Source: an uncultured Pelagibacteraceae bacterium (GTDB lineage: Bacteria > Pseudomonadota > Alphaproteobacteria > Pelagibacterales > Pelagibacteraceae). Taken from it: 64,000 nucleotides of DNA. Where the stretch lies: the NCBI GenBank assembly GCA_902543295.1, contig CACBXW010000001.1:1-64000 (forward strand), in the 5' to 3' direction. Position numbers and translations under genes: made by a program. A model generated the notes under the pieces. The model made no database searches. It was given only the letters and a program-made list of their open reading frames with translations, and was not told where the DNA came from. Shown here in pieces: positions 41,293-51,862 of the stretch (positions are counted from its first letter, which is position 1; each line of letters opens with the position of its first letter).

Positions 41293-42224
41293 TTTTTTGA
41301 TGCTCTAAGAAGTCTATCGTTAATCACTAATCCAAAGTTTCGTTTTGGTATTCTTTGCACAGCTATTTTTCTGTAACCTAGCTTCTTAATTTTTCTTAAT
41401 GTTTTATACAAATTTTTACCACTCTCCATTAGATTATTTGTCTTACTTAAATAAAAATAATTCTTATTATTTTCTTTTTTCTTCTTGATTAGGATAAAAG
41501 CCTCATCTTTTTTTATTTTAATTGCGTTTAATCTAATGGGTATACCTGGTGAATAATGAACCCTCCCTCTTCCTGGAGAATTTATATTGTTTTTACCATG
41601 CAATTTAGTTTTTAAATTTATTTTTAATTTTTTTTTTAATATAGAAACATCTAAACCGCCCAATCTTAAAATTTGAGGTTTTTTTACTAAACTTATTATT
41701 GTAGATTCAACACCAACTTTTGATCTTCCACCTTCTAGAATAAATTTAATTTTTTCTCCAAATTCATCATATACATCATCTTTTGTCACTGGACTTATCC
41801 CTTCAGAAATATTTGCGCTTGGTGCTGCTAAAGGATATTTTAAAGATTTTAATAATATTCTAGCGGTTCGGTGACTTGGAAATCTTACACCTAATGTTTT
41901 TTTGTTATTAGTAACGTTTTTTGAAATTTTGCTTTCATTTTTTAGTTTTAATATAAAAGTAATTGGTCCAGGGCATAATGAATTATAAAGTTTATAAAAC
42001 AAAGTATTTGTCTCACAATCTTTTTCCAAATCTTTAATATTATAATAATGAACTATCAAGGGGTTATCAGAAGGCCTTCCTTTTAATTTAAATATTTTTT
42101 TAGTGCCTTTATCAGAATAGGCATTAGCAGCTAATCCATAGACAGTTTCTGTAGGTATTCCAATACATTCGTTATTATTTAAATATTTTACTGCTTTTTT
42201 AATATTTGAATCATTAATTTTCAT
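41289..42224 (-). CDS. tsaC: threonylcarbamoyladenylate synthase (Sua5/YrdC family)
   Basis: GIPTETVYGLAANAYSD, IFKLKGRPSDNPLIVH, PLAAPSANISEGISPV, ESTIISL. Confidence 0.93.
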   Translation of the reverse strand: MKINDSNIKKAVKYLNNNECIGIPTETVYGLAANAYSDKGTKKIFKLKGRPSDNPLIVHYYNIKDLEKDCETNTLFYKLYNSLCPGPITFILKLKNESKISKNVTNNKKTLGVRFPSHRTARILLKSLKYPLAAPSANISEGISPVTKDDVYDEFGEKIKFILEGGRSKVGVESTIISLVKKPQILRLGGLDVSILKKKLKINLKTKLHGKNNINSPGRGRVHYSPGIPIRLNAIKIKKDEAFILIKKKKENNKNYFYLSKTNNLMESGKNLYKTLRKIKKLGYRKIAVQRIPKRNFGLVINDRLLRASKK

Positions 42225-42244
42225 ATAATATTACAAACTATTAT

Positions 42245-42499
42245 ATGAATGAAAAAATTTTGCCAGATGATATTGAATTAAAATCTTTGAGTGAACTCAC
42301 AGATATAGCAGATCGTTTAATTCAAAAATTAGAAAATAAAAAAAATTTGGAAGAATCCATTGAAGATTATCAATATTTAATAAAGTTAAATAATATAATA
42401 GAAAAAAAATTTCAAAAGTACTCAAAAAATATATCTGAAAGTACCAAGCTAAAAATAGAAGAATTAACCTCAAAAAAAAATGAAAAAAAAATTAGTTAA
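42245..42499 (+). CDS. xseB: exodeoxyribonuclease VII small subunit
   Basis: Small acidic ORF just upstream of ispA/dxs; position plus DIADRLIQKLENKKNLEESIEDYQ character. Confidence 0.6.
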   Translation: MNEKILPDDIELKSLSELTDIADRLIQKLENKKNLEESIEDYQYLIKLNNIIEKKFQKYSKNISESTKLKIEELTSKKNEKKIS

Positions 42500-43349
42500 A
42501 ACTGTTAATGAAGTAAATAAATTTTTAAAAAATTACTTAGCAAAACAAAAAAAAACAGATCTAATTATACCTATTAAGTATGGTTTATTTCCTGGAGGAA
42601 AAAAAATAAGATCTAAACTTATTTTTGATGTTGGAAAAATTTTTAACGTAGAAAAAAAATATCTCTTATATTTAAGTTCAGCAGTTGAATGTATACACGC
42701 TTATTCACTAATACATGATGATTTACCTTGTATGGATGATGATGATATTAGAAGAGGTAAACTAACCACACATAAAAAATTTGGAGAATCAACGGCGGTT
42801 TTAGCTGGAAACTCCCTTTTGACATTAGCTTTTGAAATTTTATCTGATCCAAAGTTCAATATAAATAATAATAAAAAAATAACCTTAATAAATTTAATAT
42901 CTCACTCATCAGGACACCAAGGTATAGCTGGAGGTCAATTTTTGGATTTAAATTATGAAAGAAAAAAAGTTTCTAAACAAAAAGTAATAGATATGGAGAT
43001 TAAAAAGACTGGAAAATTATTTTCATTCAGCTGTTTGTCTCCAGTTATTTTGACAAATAAAAAAGTTCAAATAAAAAAATTCTCAATTATTGGTGAAAAA
43101 ATTGGTTTACTTTTTCAAATTGCAGATGATTTAATTGATTATAGCAGTACATCAAAAACTGCAGGAAAAAAAACAAAGAAAGATTCAAAAAGGGGAAAAG
43201 CAACATTAATAAGTTTACTAGGATATAAAAATGCTATTAAATATGCCTCAAAATTAAAAAAAGAAATATTTAATAGTTTAGTTAGCTATGGAAATAATGC
43301 TAGTGATTTAAAAGAGACAATTGAATTTATATTAAGTAGAAATAAATAA
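42480..43349 (+). CDS. ispA: polyprenyl synthetase (farnesyl/geranyl diphosphate synthase-like)
   Basis: GGKKIRSKL, ECIHAYSLIHDDLPCMDDDDIRRGKLTTHKKFGE, FQIADDLIDY. Confidence 0.92.
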   Translation: MKKKLVKTVNEVNKFLKNYLAKQKKTDLIIPIKYGLFPGGKKIRSKLIFDVGKIFNVEKKYLLYLSSAVECIHAYSLIHDDLPCMDDDDIRRGKLTTHKKFGESTAVLAGNSLLTLAFEILSDPKFNINNNKKITLINLISHSSGHQGIAGGQFLDLNYERKKVSKQKVIDMEIKKTGKLFSFSCLSPVILTNKKVQIKKFSIIGEKIGLLFQIADDLIDYSSTSKTAGKKTKKDSKRGKATLISLLGYKNAIKYASKLKKEIFNSLVSYGNNASDLKETIEFILSRNK

Positions 43350-45260
43350 ATGCAAAATTACAAATATTTAAATAATATTAATTTTCCTTCAGATATAAAA
43401 AAACTCAATAATGAAGAATTAAAAGTTCTATCAGAAGAAGTAAGAAGCGAAATGATTGAAGCTGTTTCAAAAACAGGTGGTCATCTAGGTGCGGGCTTAG
43501 GTGTTGTAGAATTAACAGTAGCACTTCATCATGTTTTTGACACACCTAAGGACAAATTGATATGGGATGTTGGTCATCAATCATACCCTCATAAAATTTT
43601 AACAGGAAGAAAAGATAAAATACGAACTTTACGACAAGGAAGTGGATTATCTGGTTTTACAAAGCGATCGGAAAGTGAATTTGACCCTTTCGGTGCAGCT
43701 CATAGTTCCACTTCTATTTCAGCTGGACTTGGTATTGCAACAGCAAATAAATTATCAAATAAATCAGATCAGGTTATAGCAGTTATTGGTGACGGTGCCA
43801 TGAGCGCAGGAATGGCATATGAAGCTATGAATAATGCTGGAGACTCAAATACAAAAATGATCGTAATTTTGAATGACAATGATATGTCAATTGCAAAACC
43901 AGTTGGCGCAATGAAATCTTATCTTGCTAAAATTTTTTCAGGCAAGATTTATTTTAGTTTAAGAGAAACAGTTAAAATGATTATTTCATCATTTTCAAAA
44001 AGATTTAGCAAAAAGGCTGGAAAGGCTGAAGATTTTTTGAGAACGGCTGTCACAGGTGGTACATTATTTAATTCATTAGGTTTTTATTATGTTGGTCCAA
44101 TTGATGGTCATGATTTAGATGTACTATTGCCAATTTTAAAAAATGCAAAAGAAAGCAATCATAATGGTCCAATATTAATTCATATAAAAACTCAAAAAGG
44201 GAAAGGATATAGTTTTGCTGAAAAATCTGATGATAAGTATCATGGAGTTACAAAATTTGATGTTCAAACTGGAGTTCAACAAAAATCAACAACTAAGACT
44301 CCTGCATTTACAAAGGTTTTTGCAAATACATTAATAGAGCATGCAAAGAAAGATAGTAAAATTGTAGGTATAACTGCTGCTATGCCATCTGGGACAGGAA
44401 TGGACGCATTTAGTAAAGTTTTCCCGGACAGAACTTTTGATGTTGGAATTGCTGAACAACATGCTGTTACTTTTGCTGCAGGTTTAGCAACAGAGGGTTA
44501 TAAGCCTTATGCAGCAATTTATTCAACATTTTTACAAAGAGCTTATGATCAGGTAGTTCATGACGTTGCAATTCAAAGTTTACCAGTAAGATTTGCAATT
44601 GATAGAGCTGGTTTAGTTGGCGCTGATGGAGCCACTCATGCAGGTGCTTTTGATATTACATATTTATCAACTTTACCTAATTTTATTGTTATGGCGGCAA
44701 GTGATGAAGCAGAATTGGTAAGAATGGTAAATACGTCAGTAGATATTAATAATCAACCATGTGCATTTAGATATCCAAGAGGAAATGGAGTAGGTTTAGA
44801 ATTACCTGATATCAACGAAAAAATAGATATCGGAAAAGGTAGAGTTATAAGAGAAGGTAAGAAAGTTGCCTTAGTAAGTTTTGGTAACAGATTAAAAGAA
44901 TGTCTATTGGCTGAAGAAGTTTTAAAAAAAATGGGAATTAATCCAACAATTATAGATGCTAGATTTGCAAAACCTCTGGATGAAAATCTTATGTGGCAAG
45001 TTGCAACAAATCATGAAGTGCTAATTACGTTGGAAGAAGGCTCTATAGGAGGTTTTGGAGCTCATGTAAATCATTTCTTAAATGAAAAGAATTTATTAGA
45101 TAATAATATAAAATTTAGATCAATGATTTTGCCTGATAAATTTTTAGACCAAGATAAACCAGAAGAAATGTATAAAGAAGCTGGTCTAGATGCTAAATCT
45201 ATTGAAGCGAAGGTTTTAGAAACTCTAAATTCTAAAGTTTTAATTAAAAAAACTAATTAA
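43350..45260 (+). CDS. dxs: 1-deoxy-D-xylulose-5-phosphate synthase
   Basis: [82 protein letters not shown]. Confidence 0.96.
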   Translation: MQNYKYLNNINFPSDIKKLNNEELKVLSEEVRSEMIEAVSKTGGHLGAGLGVVELTVALHHVFDTPKDKLIWDVGHQSYPHKILTGRKDKIRTLRQGSGLSGFTKRSESEFDPFGAAHSSTSISAGLGIATANKLSNKSDQVIAVIGDGAMSAGMAYEAMNNAGDSNTKMIVILNDNDMSIAKPVGAMKSYLAKIFSGKIYFSLRETVKMIISSFSKRFSKKAGKAEDFLRTAVTGGTLFNSLGFYYVGPIDGHDLDVLLPILKNAKESNHNGPILIHIKTQKGKGYSFAEKSDDKYHGVTKFDVQTGVQQKSTTKTPAFTKVFANTLIEHAKKDSKIVGITAAMPSGTGMDAFSKVFPDRTFDVGIAEQHAVTFAAGLATEGYKPYAAIYSTFLQRAYDQVVHDVAIQSLPVRFAIDRAGLVGADGATHAGAFDITYLSTLPNFIVMAASDEAELVRMVNTSVDINNQPCAFRYPRGNGVGLELPDINEKIDIGKGRVIREGKKVALVSFGNRLKECLLAEEVLKKMGINPTIIDARFAKPLDENLMWQVATNHEVLITLEEGSIGGFGAHVNHFLNEKNLLDNNIKFRSMILPDKFLDQDKPEEMYKEAGLDAKSIEAKVLETLNSKVLIKKTN

Positions 45261-46342
45261 TTTCCACATTGAGCTTTATTCATTAAGTAGTGATCAAGAA
45301 TTACACAATGCATCATTGCTTCGCCAATAGGCACTGCTCTAATACCTACACATGGATCATGTCTCCCTGTGACTGAAATTGAAGTATTTTTTCCAAATTT
45401 ATTAATTGTTTTTCTTTGAGAAAGAATTGATGAAGTTGGTTTTACTGCAAAAGAAACTATTATTTCTTGACCACTAGAAATTCCTCCAAGAATTCCCCCA
45501 GCATTATTTGATTTAAATTTTGTTTTCTTTCCTGTTTGAGACATTTCATCAGAATTTTGTTCACCAGAAAGTTGAGCAGAGTTCATTCCTGATCCTATAT
45601 TTACCCCTTTTACTGCGTTAATACTCATCATTGCTGATGCTAAATCCATATCTAATTTTGAATAAATTGGAGCTCCTAATCCTACAGGAACACCTCTTGC
45701 TCTTACTTCAATAATAGCCCCACATGATGAGCCAGCTTTTCTTATCCCAAGTAAATATTTTTCCCATAATTTTAAAACTGTTTTATCAGGACAAAATAAA
45801 GGGTTTTTTGTGATGAAACTGTCATTCCATTTTTCTGTGTCACATCCTAGTATTCCTAATTGTGTTACGGCTCCAATTACACTGTACTTTTTCCCAATAA
45901 TATTTTGCAAAACTTGTTTTGCTATTGCCCCTGCTGCCACTCTTGAAGCAGTCTCTCTTGCTGACTGTCTGCCTCCACCTCTATAATCTCTAATTCCATA
46001 CTTTTTAAAATATGTATAATCAGCATGACCAGGTCTAAATTTATCTTTAATATTTTTATAATCCCTAGAACGCATATCTTTATTGAAGATAATCATTGAG
46101 ATAGGTGTACCTGTTGTTTTGCCCTCAAATGTTCCTGATAATATTTCTACTTTATCATCCTCTTTTCTTTGGGTTGTGAATTTAGACTGACCAGGCTTTC
46201 TTTTATTTAATTCTAACTGAATGTCTCTGATATTAAGCTTAATATTCGGAGGACAACCATCAACAACACATCCTATGGCTGGACCATGAGATTCACCCCA
46301 TGTAGTAAATCGAAAAAATTTTCCAAATGTATTAAAAGACAT
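45257..46342 (-). CDS. aroC: chorismate synthase
   Basis: [70 protein letters not shown]. Confidence 0.96.
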   Translation of the reverse strand: MSFNTFGKFFRFTTWGESHGPAIGCVVDGCPPNIKLNIRDIQLELNKRKPGQSKFTTQRKEDDKVEILSGTFEGKTTGTPISMIIFNKDMRSRDYKNIKDKFRPGHADYTYFKKYGIRDYRGGGRQSARETASRVAAGAIAKQVLQNIIGKKYSVIGAVTQLGILGCDTEKWNDSFITKNPLFCPDKTVLKLWEKYLLGIRKAGSSCGAIIEVRARGVPVGLGAPIYSKLDMDLASAMMSINAVKGVNIGSGMNSAQLSGEQNSDEMSQTGKKTKFKSNNAGGILGGISSGQEIIVSFAVKPTSSILSQRKTINKFGKNTSISVTGRHDPCVGIRAVPIGEAMMHCVILDHYLMNKAQCGN

Positions 46343-46374
46343 TATATTATTATATAAATTATTTTGGTTAAATT

Positions 46375-46998
46375 ATGAACGAAAAAAATTCTTTAGGGTT
46401 AGATAAATGCTTTCTAGATCTTGATAATCCAATACTATTATTCACTGAATGGTACAACGAGGCAAAGAAAACAGAAATAAATGATCCAAATGCATTAGCT
46501 CTAGGCACTATTAACGAAAAAGGTTATCCGAATGTAAGAATGGTATTGCTCAAAGATTATGGAGAGGATGGATTTGTTTTTTACACTAACTTTAACAGTA
46601 ATAAGGGAAACTCTATAAAGCAGAATCCAAACATTTCGATGTGCTTTCATTGGAAAAGTTTACTCAGACAAATTCGAATAGTTGGTACTGCTGAAAAAGT
46701 TTCTGATGAAGAAGCTGATAATTATTATAAATCAAGAAGTTACGGAAGTAGAATTGGTGCATGGGCATCAAATCAGAGTTCAATTTTAAAAGATAGAGAA
46801 GAGCTAAACCAATCTATAAAAAAATTTAAAGATCTCTATAAAGATGAAAATAATGTTCCAAGACCTGATCATTGGTCAGGATGGAGGTTAAAACACCACG
46901 AAATTGAATTTTGGTTAGATGGTGAAAATAGAATTCACGAAAGATTAAAATATATTAAAGAAAATAATGATTGGAAAAAAATTCTCTTATCACCTTAA
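46375..46998 (+). CDS. pdxH: pyridoxamine 5'-phosphate oxidase
   Basis: ALGTINEKGYPNVRMVLLKDYGEDGFVFYTNFNSNKG, WSGWRLKHHEIEFWLDGENRIHERLKY. Confidence 0.94.
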   Translation: MNEKNSLGLDKCFLDLDNPILLFTEWYNEAKKTEINDPNALALGTINEKGYPNVRMVLLKDYGEDGFVFYTNFNSNKGNSIKQNPNISMCFHWKSLLRQIRIVGTAEKVSDEEADNYYKSRSYGSRIGAWASNQSSILKDREELNQSIKKFKDLYKDENNVPRPDHWSGWRLKHHEIEFWLDGENRIHERLKYIKENNDWKKILLSP

Positions 46999-48008
46999 AA
47001 TTTTCTATTAATACTAAATGAAGTTAAATTTTTGAGTATAGTTTTTTCTTCACAATCTTGAAATATACTTAATGAATTTGATGCTAAATTTATATAGTGC
47101 TCTGCTTTTTTGTAACACTCATTAATTATATTATATTTTTTTACCAATGTAAGCACATAGTCAAATTGTTCTTTAAATCTGATATTTTGATCAAATATTT
47201 TTTTTAAAACTAATTTTTCATCTGAAGATAATTTTTGATGTAATAGAATAATCGGGAGAGTAACCTTGCCCTCAAAGAAATCTTTCCCTATCTCTTTACC
47301 AAACATTTTTAATTCTGAGTTATAGTCAAGTGTGTCATCTGCAATCTGAAATGTTAATCCAAGGTTCTTTCCATAGAATTCTAGTGCATCTTTAAATTTT
47401 TTGTCTTTATCAGCAATTATTGACCCAACTTTTGAAGATGCTGAAAATAAAGCTGCAGTTTTAGAAGAAATTATATTCAAATATGTATCTTCTAACATTT
47501 CAGAGTCACCTTTATGTTGTAATTGCAAAACTTCTCCCTGAGCAATAGTTGATGATGTAGAAGATAAAAGTTTTAATACTTCAATACTTCCATCCTCAAC
47601 CATCATTTCAAAACATCTACTTAATAAATAGTCCCCAACAAGAATTGATGACTGATTTCCCCAAATTTTATTTGTAGTTTTTTTGCCTCTTCTTAAATCT
47701 GCGCTGTCAATTACATCATCATGCATAAGAGTTGCTGCGTGTATAAGTTCAACACATGCAGCTAGGTTCACATCTCTACTACCTTTTGTATATCCACACA
47801 ATTTAGCACACTCCAAAGTAAGCAATGCTCTTAATCTTTTACCTCCACTAGTCATGTGGTAAGCTGTCATTTCTTTAACAAGCTCAACTTTACTATCTAA
47901 TTTATAAGAAATTTTGTCTTCAACTAAACTTAGTTTTTCATCAACAGAATTTACTAAATCTGTATACGCATTAGTTATTTGCTTTTTTAATTGAACTACT
48001 GAACCCAT
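46995..48008 (-). CDS. ispB: polyprenyl synthetase (octaprenyl diphosphate synthase-like)
   Basis: SGGKRLRALLTLECAKL, ELIHAATLMHDDVIDSADLRRGKKTTNKIWGNQSSILVGDYLLSR. Confidence 0.9.
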   Translation of the reverse strand: MGSVVQLKKQITNAYTDLVNSVDEKLSLVEDKISYKLDSKVELVKEMTAYHMTSGGKRLRALLTLECAKLCGYTKGSRDVNLAACVELIHAATLMHDDVIDSADLRRGKKTTNKIWGNQSSILVGDYLLSRCFEMMVEDGSIEVLKLLSSTSSTIAQGEVLQLQHKGDSEMLEDTYLNIISSKTAALFSASSKVGSIIADKDKKFKDALEFYGKNLGLTFQIADDTLDYNSELKMFGKEIGKDFFEGKVTLPIILLHQKLSSDEKLVLKKIFDQNIRFKEQFDYVLTLVKKYNIINECYKKAEHYINLASNSLSIFQDCEEKTILKNLTSFSINRKF

Positions 48009-48116
48009 AAATCCAAAATATTACATTAAGTTTATTAATATACTTATCAATTGACGCACCTAATTCTTCAACTATAAGTAGCTTTATAATTAAGTAAAAT
48101 TTTTATAATCATTTGT

Positions 48117-48923
48117 ATGTTTTCATTTTTTAAAAAAAAAAAAATTGTTAGTCATTTAAGACTTACCGGCATCATAGGAAATGTTGGAAAGTTTAAACAA
48201 GGAATAGAATATTCCTCTCAAGAAGAAATGATAAAAAAAGCTTTTTCAGTAAAAAAAGCAGAGGCTGTTGCAATTTCAATTAATTCACCAGGTGGTTCAC
48301 CTGTTCAATCACATCTAATTTATAAATTTATTAGAGAACAGTCTAAGAAAAACAAAAAAAAAGTAATAGTTTTTGCTGAAGATGTTGCTGCATCTGGAGG
48401 CTATCTAATTGCATGCGCAGGTGATGAGATTTATGCTAATGCAAGTTCTATAATTGGATCAATAGGAGTAATTTATTCTTCTTTTGGTTTTAAAGATTTA
48501 ATTCAAAAAATAGGTGTTCAAAGAAGGGTTTATACAGCTGGAAAAAATAAAAGTACTCTAGACCCTTTTTTAGACGAGAAAGAAGAGGACATTCAAAGAT
48601 TAAAAAATATTCAACTGGAACTTCACCAAGAATTTATTAATGTTGTAGAGGCAAGTAGATCAACAAAATTAAACAAAACTGATGTTGAACTTTTTTCTGG
48701 AGAATTTTGGTCTGGCAAAACATCTTTAAAACTTGGTTTGATAGATGGAATAGGGAATGCAGAACAGATATTGAGAGAAAAATTTGGTGAAGATGTTGAA
48801 ATTAAAAAATTTGAAAAGTCTAAAGGATGGCTTGCCAAAAAACTTTCGTCTTCTGAAGACCATGCTGATAAATTGATAAGTATTTTAGAAGAAAGATCTA
48901 TTTGGCAAAAATATGGTTTCTAA
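48117..48923 (+). CDS. S49 (SppA/SohB-like) signal peptide peptidase family protease
   Basis: [59 protein letters not shown]. Confidence 0.92.
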   Translation: MFSFFKKKKIVSHLRLTGIIGNVGKFKQGIEYSSQEEMIKKAFSVKKAEAVAISINSPGGSPVQSHLIYKFIREQSKKNKKKVIVFAEDVAASGGYLIACAGDEIYANASSIIGSIGVIYSSFGFKDLIQKIGVQRRVYTAGKNKSTLDPFLDEKEEDIQRLKNIQLELHQEFINVVEASRSTKLNKTDVELFSGEFWSGKTSLKLGLIDGIGNAEQILREKFGEDVEIKKFEKSKGWLAKKLSSSEDHADKLISILEERSIWQKYGF

Positions 48924-49797
48924 AAAAAAAACAAAAAATCCAAAATCATTTATTTCTTTTCAGGATACAATTTTAAATCTTCAAAAGTACTGGTCAAAAA
49001 AAGGTTGCGTTATTTTACAACCTTATGATTTAGAAGTTGGAGCAGGAACATTTCACCCAGCAACAACTCTAAGATCATTAGGTTCTAAACCATGGAAAAC
49101 AGCTTACGTTCAACCATCACGAAGACCAACAGATGGAAGGTATGGAGAAAATCCTAATCGTTTGCAACACTATTATCAATTTCAAGTTTTAATAAAACCT
49201 TCACCAAAAGATATTAAAAAAATGTATCTTAATAGCCTTTCATCAGTAGGTATTAAATACGAAGAGCACGATATCAGATTTGTAGAGGATGATTGGGAAA
49301 GTCCAACCTTAGGTGCTGCTGGTCTTGGATGGGAAGTATGGTGTGATGGTATGGAAGTTACTCAATTTACTTATTTTCAACAAATGGCAGGTATGGAATG
49401 CAATCCAATATCTGTTGAAATTACTTATGGTTTAGAGAGATTATGTATGTTTATTCAAGGTAAAAAAAATGTTTTTGATTTAATTTGGAATGATGAGGGA
49501 GTTTTATACAAAGATGTTTTTCATCAAGCTGAAAAAGAATTTTCAGCCTATAATTTTGAATATGCAAACACAGATAAATTATTTAAAATTTTTGATATGC
49601 TCGAAGAAGAAGCAAAATCATTAATTGAAAAGAAAATTTCTCTTCCAGCATATGATCAATGTTTAAAATCAAGTCATGTGTTCAATATTTTAGATGCTAG
49701 AGGAGTTATAAGTGTTGCTCAAAGAGCAGAATATATTGCAAGGATCAGAGATCTGACAAGAGAAATTGGAAAAATCTGGGTAGAAACACAAAATTAA
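48913..49797 (+). CDS. glyQ: glycyl-tRNA synthetase alpha subunit
   Basis: [67 protein letters not shown]. Confidence 0.96.
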   Translation: MVSKKKTKNPKSFISFQDTILNLQKYWSKKGCVILQPYDLEVGAGTFHPATTLRSLGSKPWKTAYVQPSRRPTDGRYGENPNRLQHYYQFQVLIKPSPKDIKKMYLNSLSSVGIKYEEHDIRFVEDDWESPTLGAAGLGWEVWCDGMEVTQFTYFQQMAGMECNPISVEITYGLERLCMFIQGKKNVFDLIWNDEGVLYKDVFHQAEKEFSAYNFEYANTDKLFKIFDMLEEEAKSLIEKKISLPAYDQCLKSSHVFNILDARGVISVAQRAEYIARIRDLTREIGKIWVETQN

Positions 49798-49798
49798 A

Positions 49799-51862
49799 AT
49801 GTCTGAATTTTTCCTTGAATTATTTAGTGAAGAAATACCTTCCAGATTACAAATCAATGCTAGAAATGAATTAACACAAATTTTTAAAAAATTTTTTGAT
49901 GAGAATGAAATTATAGTTAAAGGTAAAATTAATACTTATTCAACTCCAAATAGGCTCATTGTTCATATAAATAAGATATCTAAAGATGTAATAAAAAAAG
50001 CAGAGGATATTAGAGGTCCTAACATAAATGCTCCAGAAAAGGCTTTGGAAGGATTTTTAAAGTCCAATAAAATAAGTAAAGAAAAAGTTTTCAAAAAAAG
50101 CACTGAAAAAGGCATATTCTACTTCTACAACAAACCATCGCAAAAAATAAAAACATACGATTTATTAAAAGAAAGTATTGCAAGTTTACTTTTAAAAATT
50201 TCATGGAAAAAATCAATGAAATGGGGCAATCATGATTTATATTGGGGAAGACCGTTAAAATCAATTTTAGCTTTATTTGATAAAAAAATAATTGAATTTA
50301 AATTAAACCATTTACATAGTTCAAATAAAACTTTCACAGATAAAGATCTAGAAGATGAAGTAAAAAGTTTTAATGATTTTAAATCTTATATAAAATTTTT
50401 TAAACAAAAAGGAGTAACAATTGATCAAGATAAAAGGAAAGAATTTATAATTAAAGAAATAAACAAGGCAACTAATCAAAAAAAAATTCATATAAACGTG
50501 AATGAAAAACTTATAGACGAAATAATAAATATTGTTGAAAAACCAAAAATTTTAGTTTGTGAGTTTAATAAGAAATTTTTAGAAATTCCCCAAGAAATAC
50601 TTATTATTACAATGCAGCATCACCAAAAATATTTTCCTACATTTGATAGCAAAAACAAAATAACAAATAATTTTATAGTTGTAGCAGATTGCAAGGACAA
50701 AAAGGGATTAGTTAAATTAGGAAATCAAAATGTTGTAGATGCGAGGTTGGCAGATGCAGAATTTTTTTGGAATAGAAATAAGTCTCAAAATTTAGTTAAA
50801 CAGGTATCTAGATTGAAGCAAATTAATTATTTTAAAGGGTTGGGAAGTTATTTTGATAAAATACAAAGAGTAAGAAAACTTAGCGGAATAATATCAGATG
50901 AACTTTTAATAAGTAAAGAAAAGATAGAAATTGCCTCCTCAATTTGCAAAGTAGATTTGATGTCGGATTTAGTTGGAGAGTTTCCCGAATTACAAGGCGT
51001 GATGGGTGGATATTTCGCAAGAGAGCAAGGTTTTGACGAAGAAATAAGTTTAGCTGTTTCAGAGCATTACTTACCAAGTGGCATTGATAGCAAAGTTCCA
51101 AAAAAACCATACAGCATAGCATTATCGTTAAGTGACAAAATAGACTCTTTAGTTGGATTTTTTGGAATTAATCTCAAACCAACTAGTTCAAAAGATCCTT
51201 ATGCCTTAAGAAGAATGGCAATTAGTTTATTAAGGTTAATAATTGAAAATCAAAAAAAAATAAAATTAAGAGATCTAATAAATTATTCAATAAATTTATA
51301 CAAAGAACAAAATTACTCTTTTGACTCAAAATTGATAAATGATGAATTGGGAGATTTTATTTTAGATAGATTAAAAAATTATTTAAAAGAAAAAAATATT
51401 AGGTCGGATATTATTGAATGCTCCACTAATTCTTATGGAATAGATGATTTACTAAAAATTTTTAATAAATCATTAAATTTGAATAAAAATATTAAAAAAG
51501 ATTTCGGTCTTGATGTTATTGCAATTTATAAAAGATCTGCAAACATTTTAAATAGCGAAGGTAAATCAAAACTAGAAATTGTAGGTTCTGCCGATCCTGG
51601 TCTCTTTAAAAATGATTATGAAAAAAATCTTTATAAAAAAATACATGCTATAAGAAAGTATTTTTCAAGCATAGGTAGAGACGAGGATTATGATGAAAGT
51701 CTTAAAACACTCTCAAGTGCCAAAATAGAGGTTAATGAGTTTTTTGATAATGTAATAGTTAATGATCAAGAAGAATTAATTAAAAAAAACAGACTAGAAC
51801 TTTTAAAAATGTTGTGTAAAAGCTTCGATAATTATTTTAACTTTTCAAAAATAGAAGCATAA
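49799..51862 (+). CDS. glyS: glycyl-tRNA synthetase beta subunit
   Basis: FFLELFSEEIPSRLQ, RGPNINAP, MQHHQKYFPTFD, VDARLADAEFFWNRN. Confidence 0.94.
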   Translation: MSEFFLELFSEEIPSRLQINARNELTQIFKKFFDENEIIVKGKINTYSTPNRLIVHINKISKDVIKKAEDIRGPNINAPEKALEGFLKSNKISKEKVFKKSTEKGIFYFYNKPSQKIKTYDLLKESIASLLLKISWKKSMKWGNHDLYWGRPLKSILALFDKKIIEFKLNHLHSSNKTFTDKDLEDEVKSFNDFKSYIKFFKQKGVTIDQDKRKEFIIKEINKATNQKKIHINVNEKLIDEIINIVEKPKILVCEFNKKFLEIPQEILIITMQHHQKYFPTFDSKNKITNNFIVVADCKDKKGLVKLGNQNVVDARLADAEFFWNRNKSQNLVKQVSRLKQINYFKGLGSYFDKIQRVRKLSGIISDELLISKEKIEIASSICKVDLMSDLVGEFPELQGVMGGYFAREQGFDEEISLAVSEHYLPSGIDSKVPKKPYSIALSLSDKIDSLVGFFGINLKPTSSKDPYALRRMAISLLRLIIENQKKIKLRDLINYSINLYKEQNYSFDSKLINDELGDFILDRLKNYLKEKNIRSDIIECSTNSYGIDDLLKIFNKSLNLNKNIKKDFGLDVIAIYKRSANILNSEGKSKLEIVGSADPGLFKNDYEKNLYKKIHAIRKYFSSIGRDEDYDESLKTLSSAKIEVNEFFDNVIVNDQEELIKKNRLELLKMLCKSFDNYFNFSKIEA

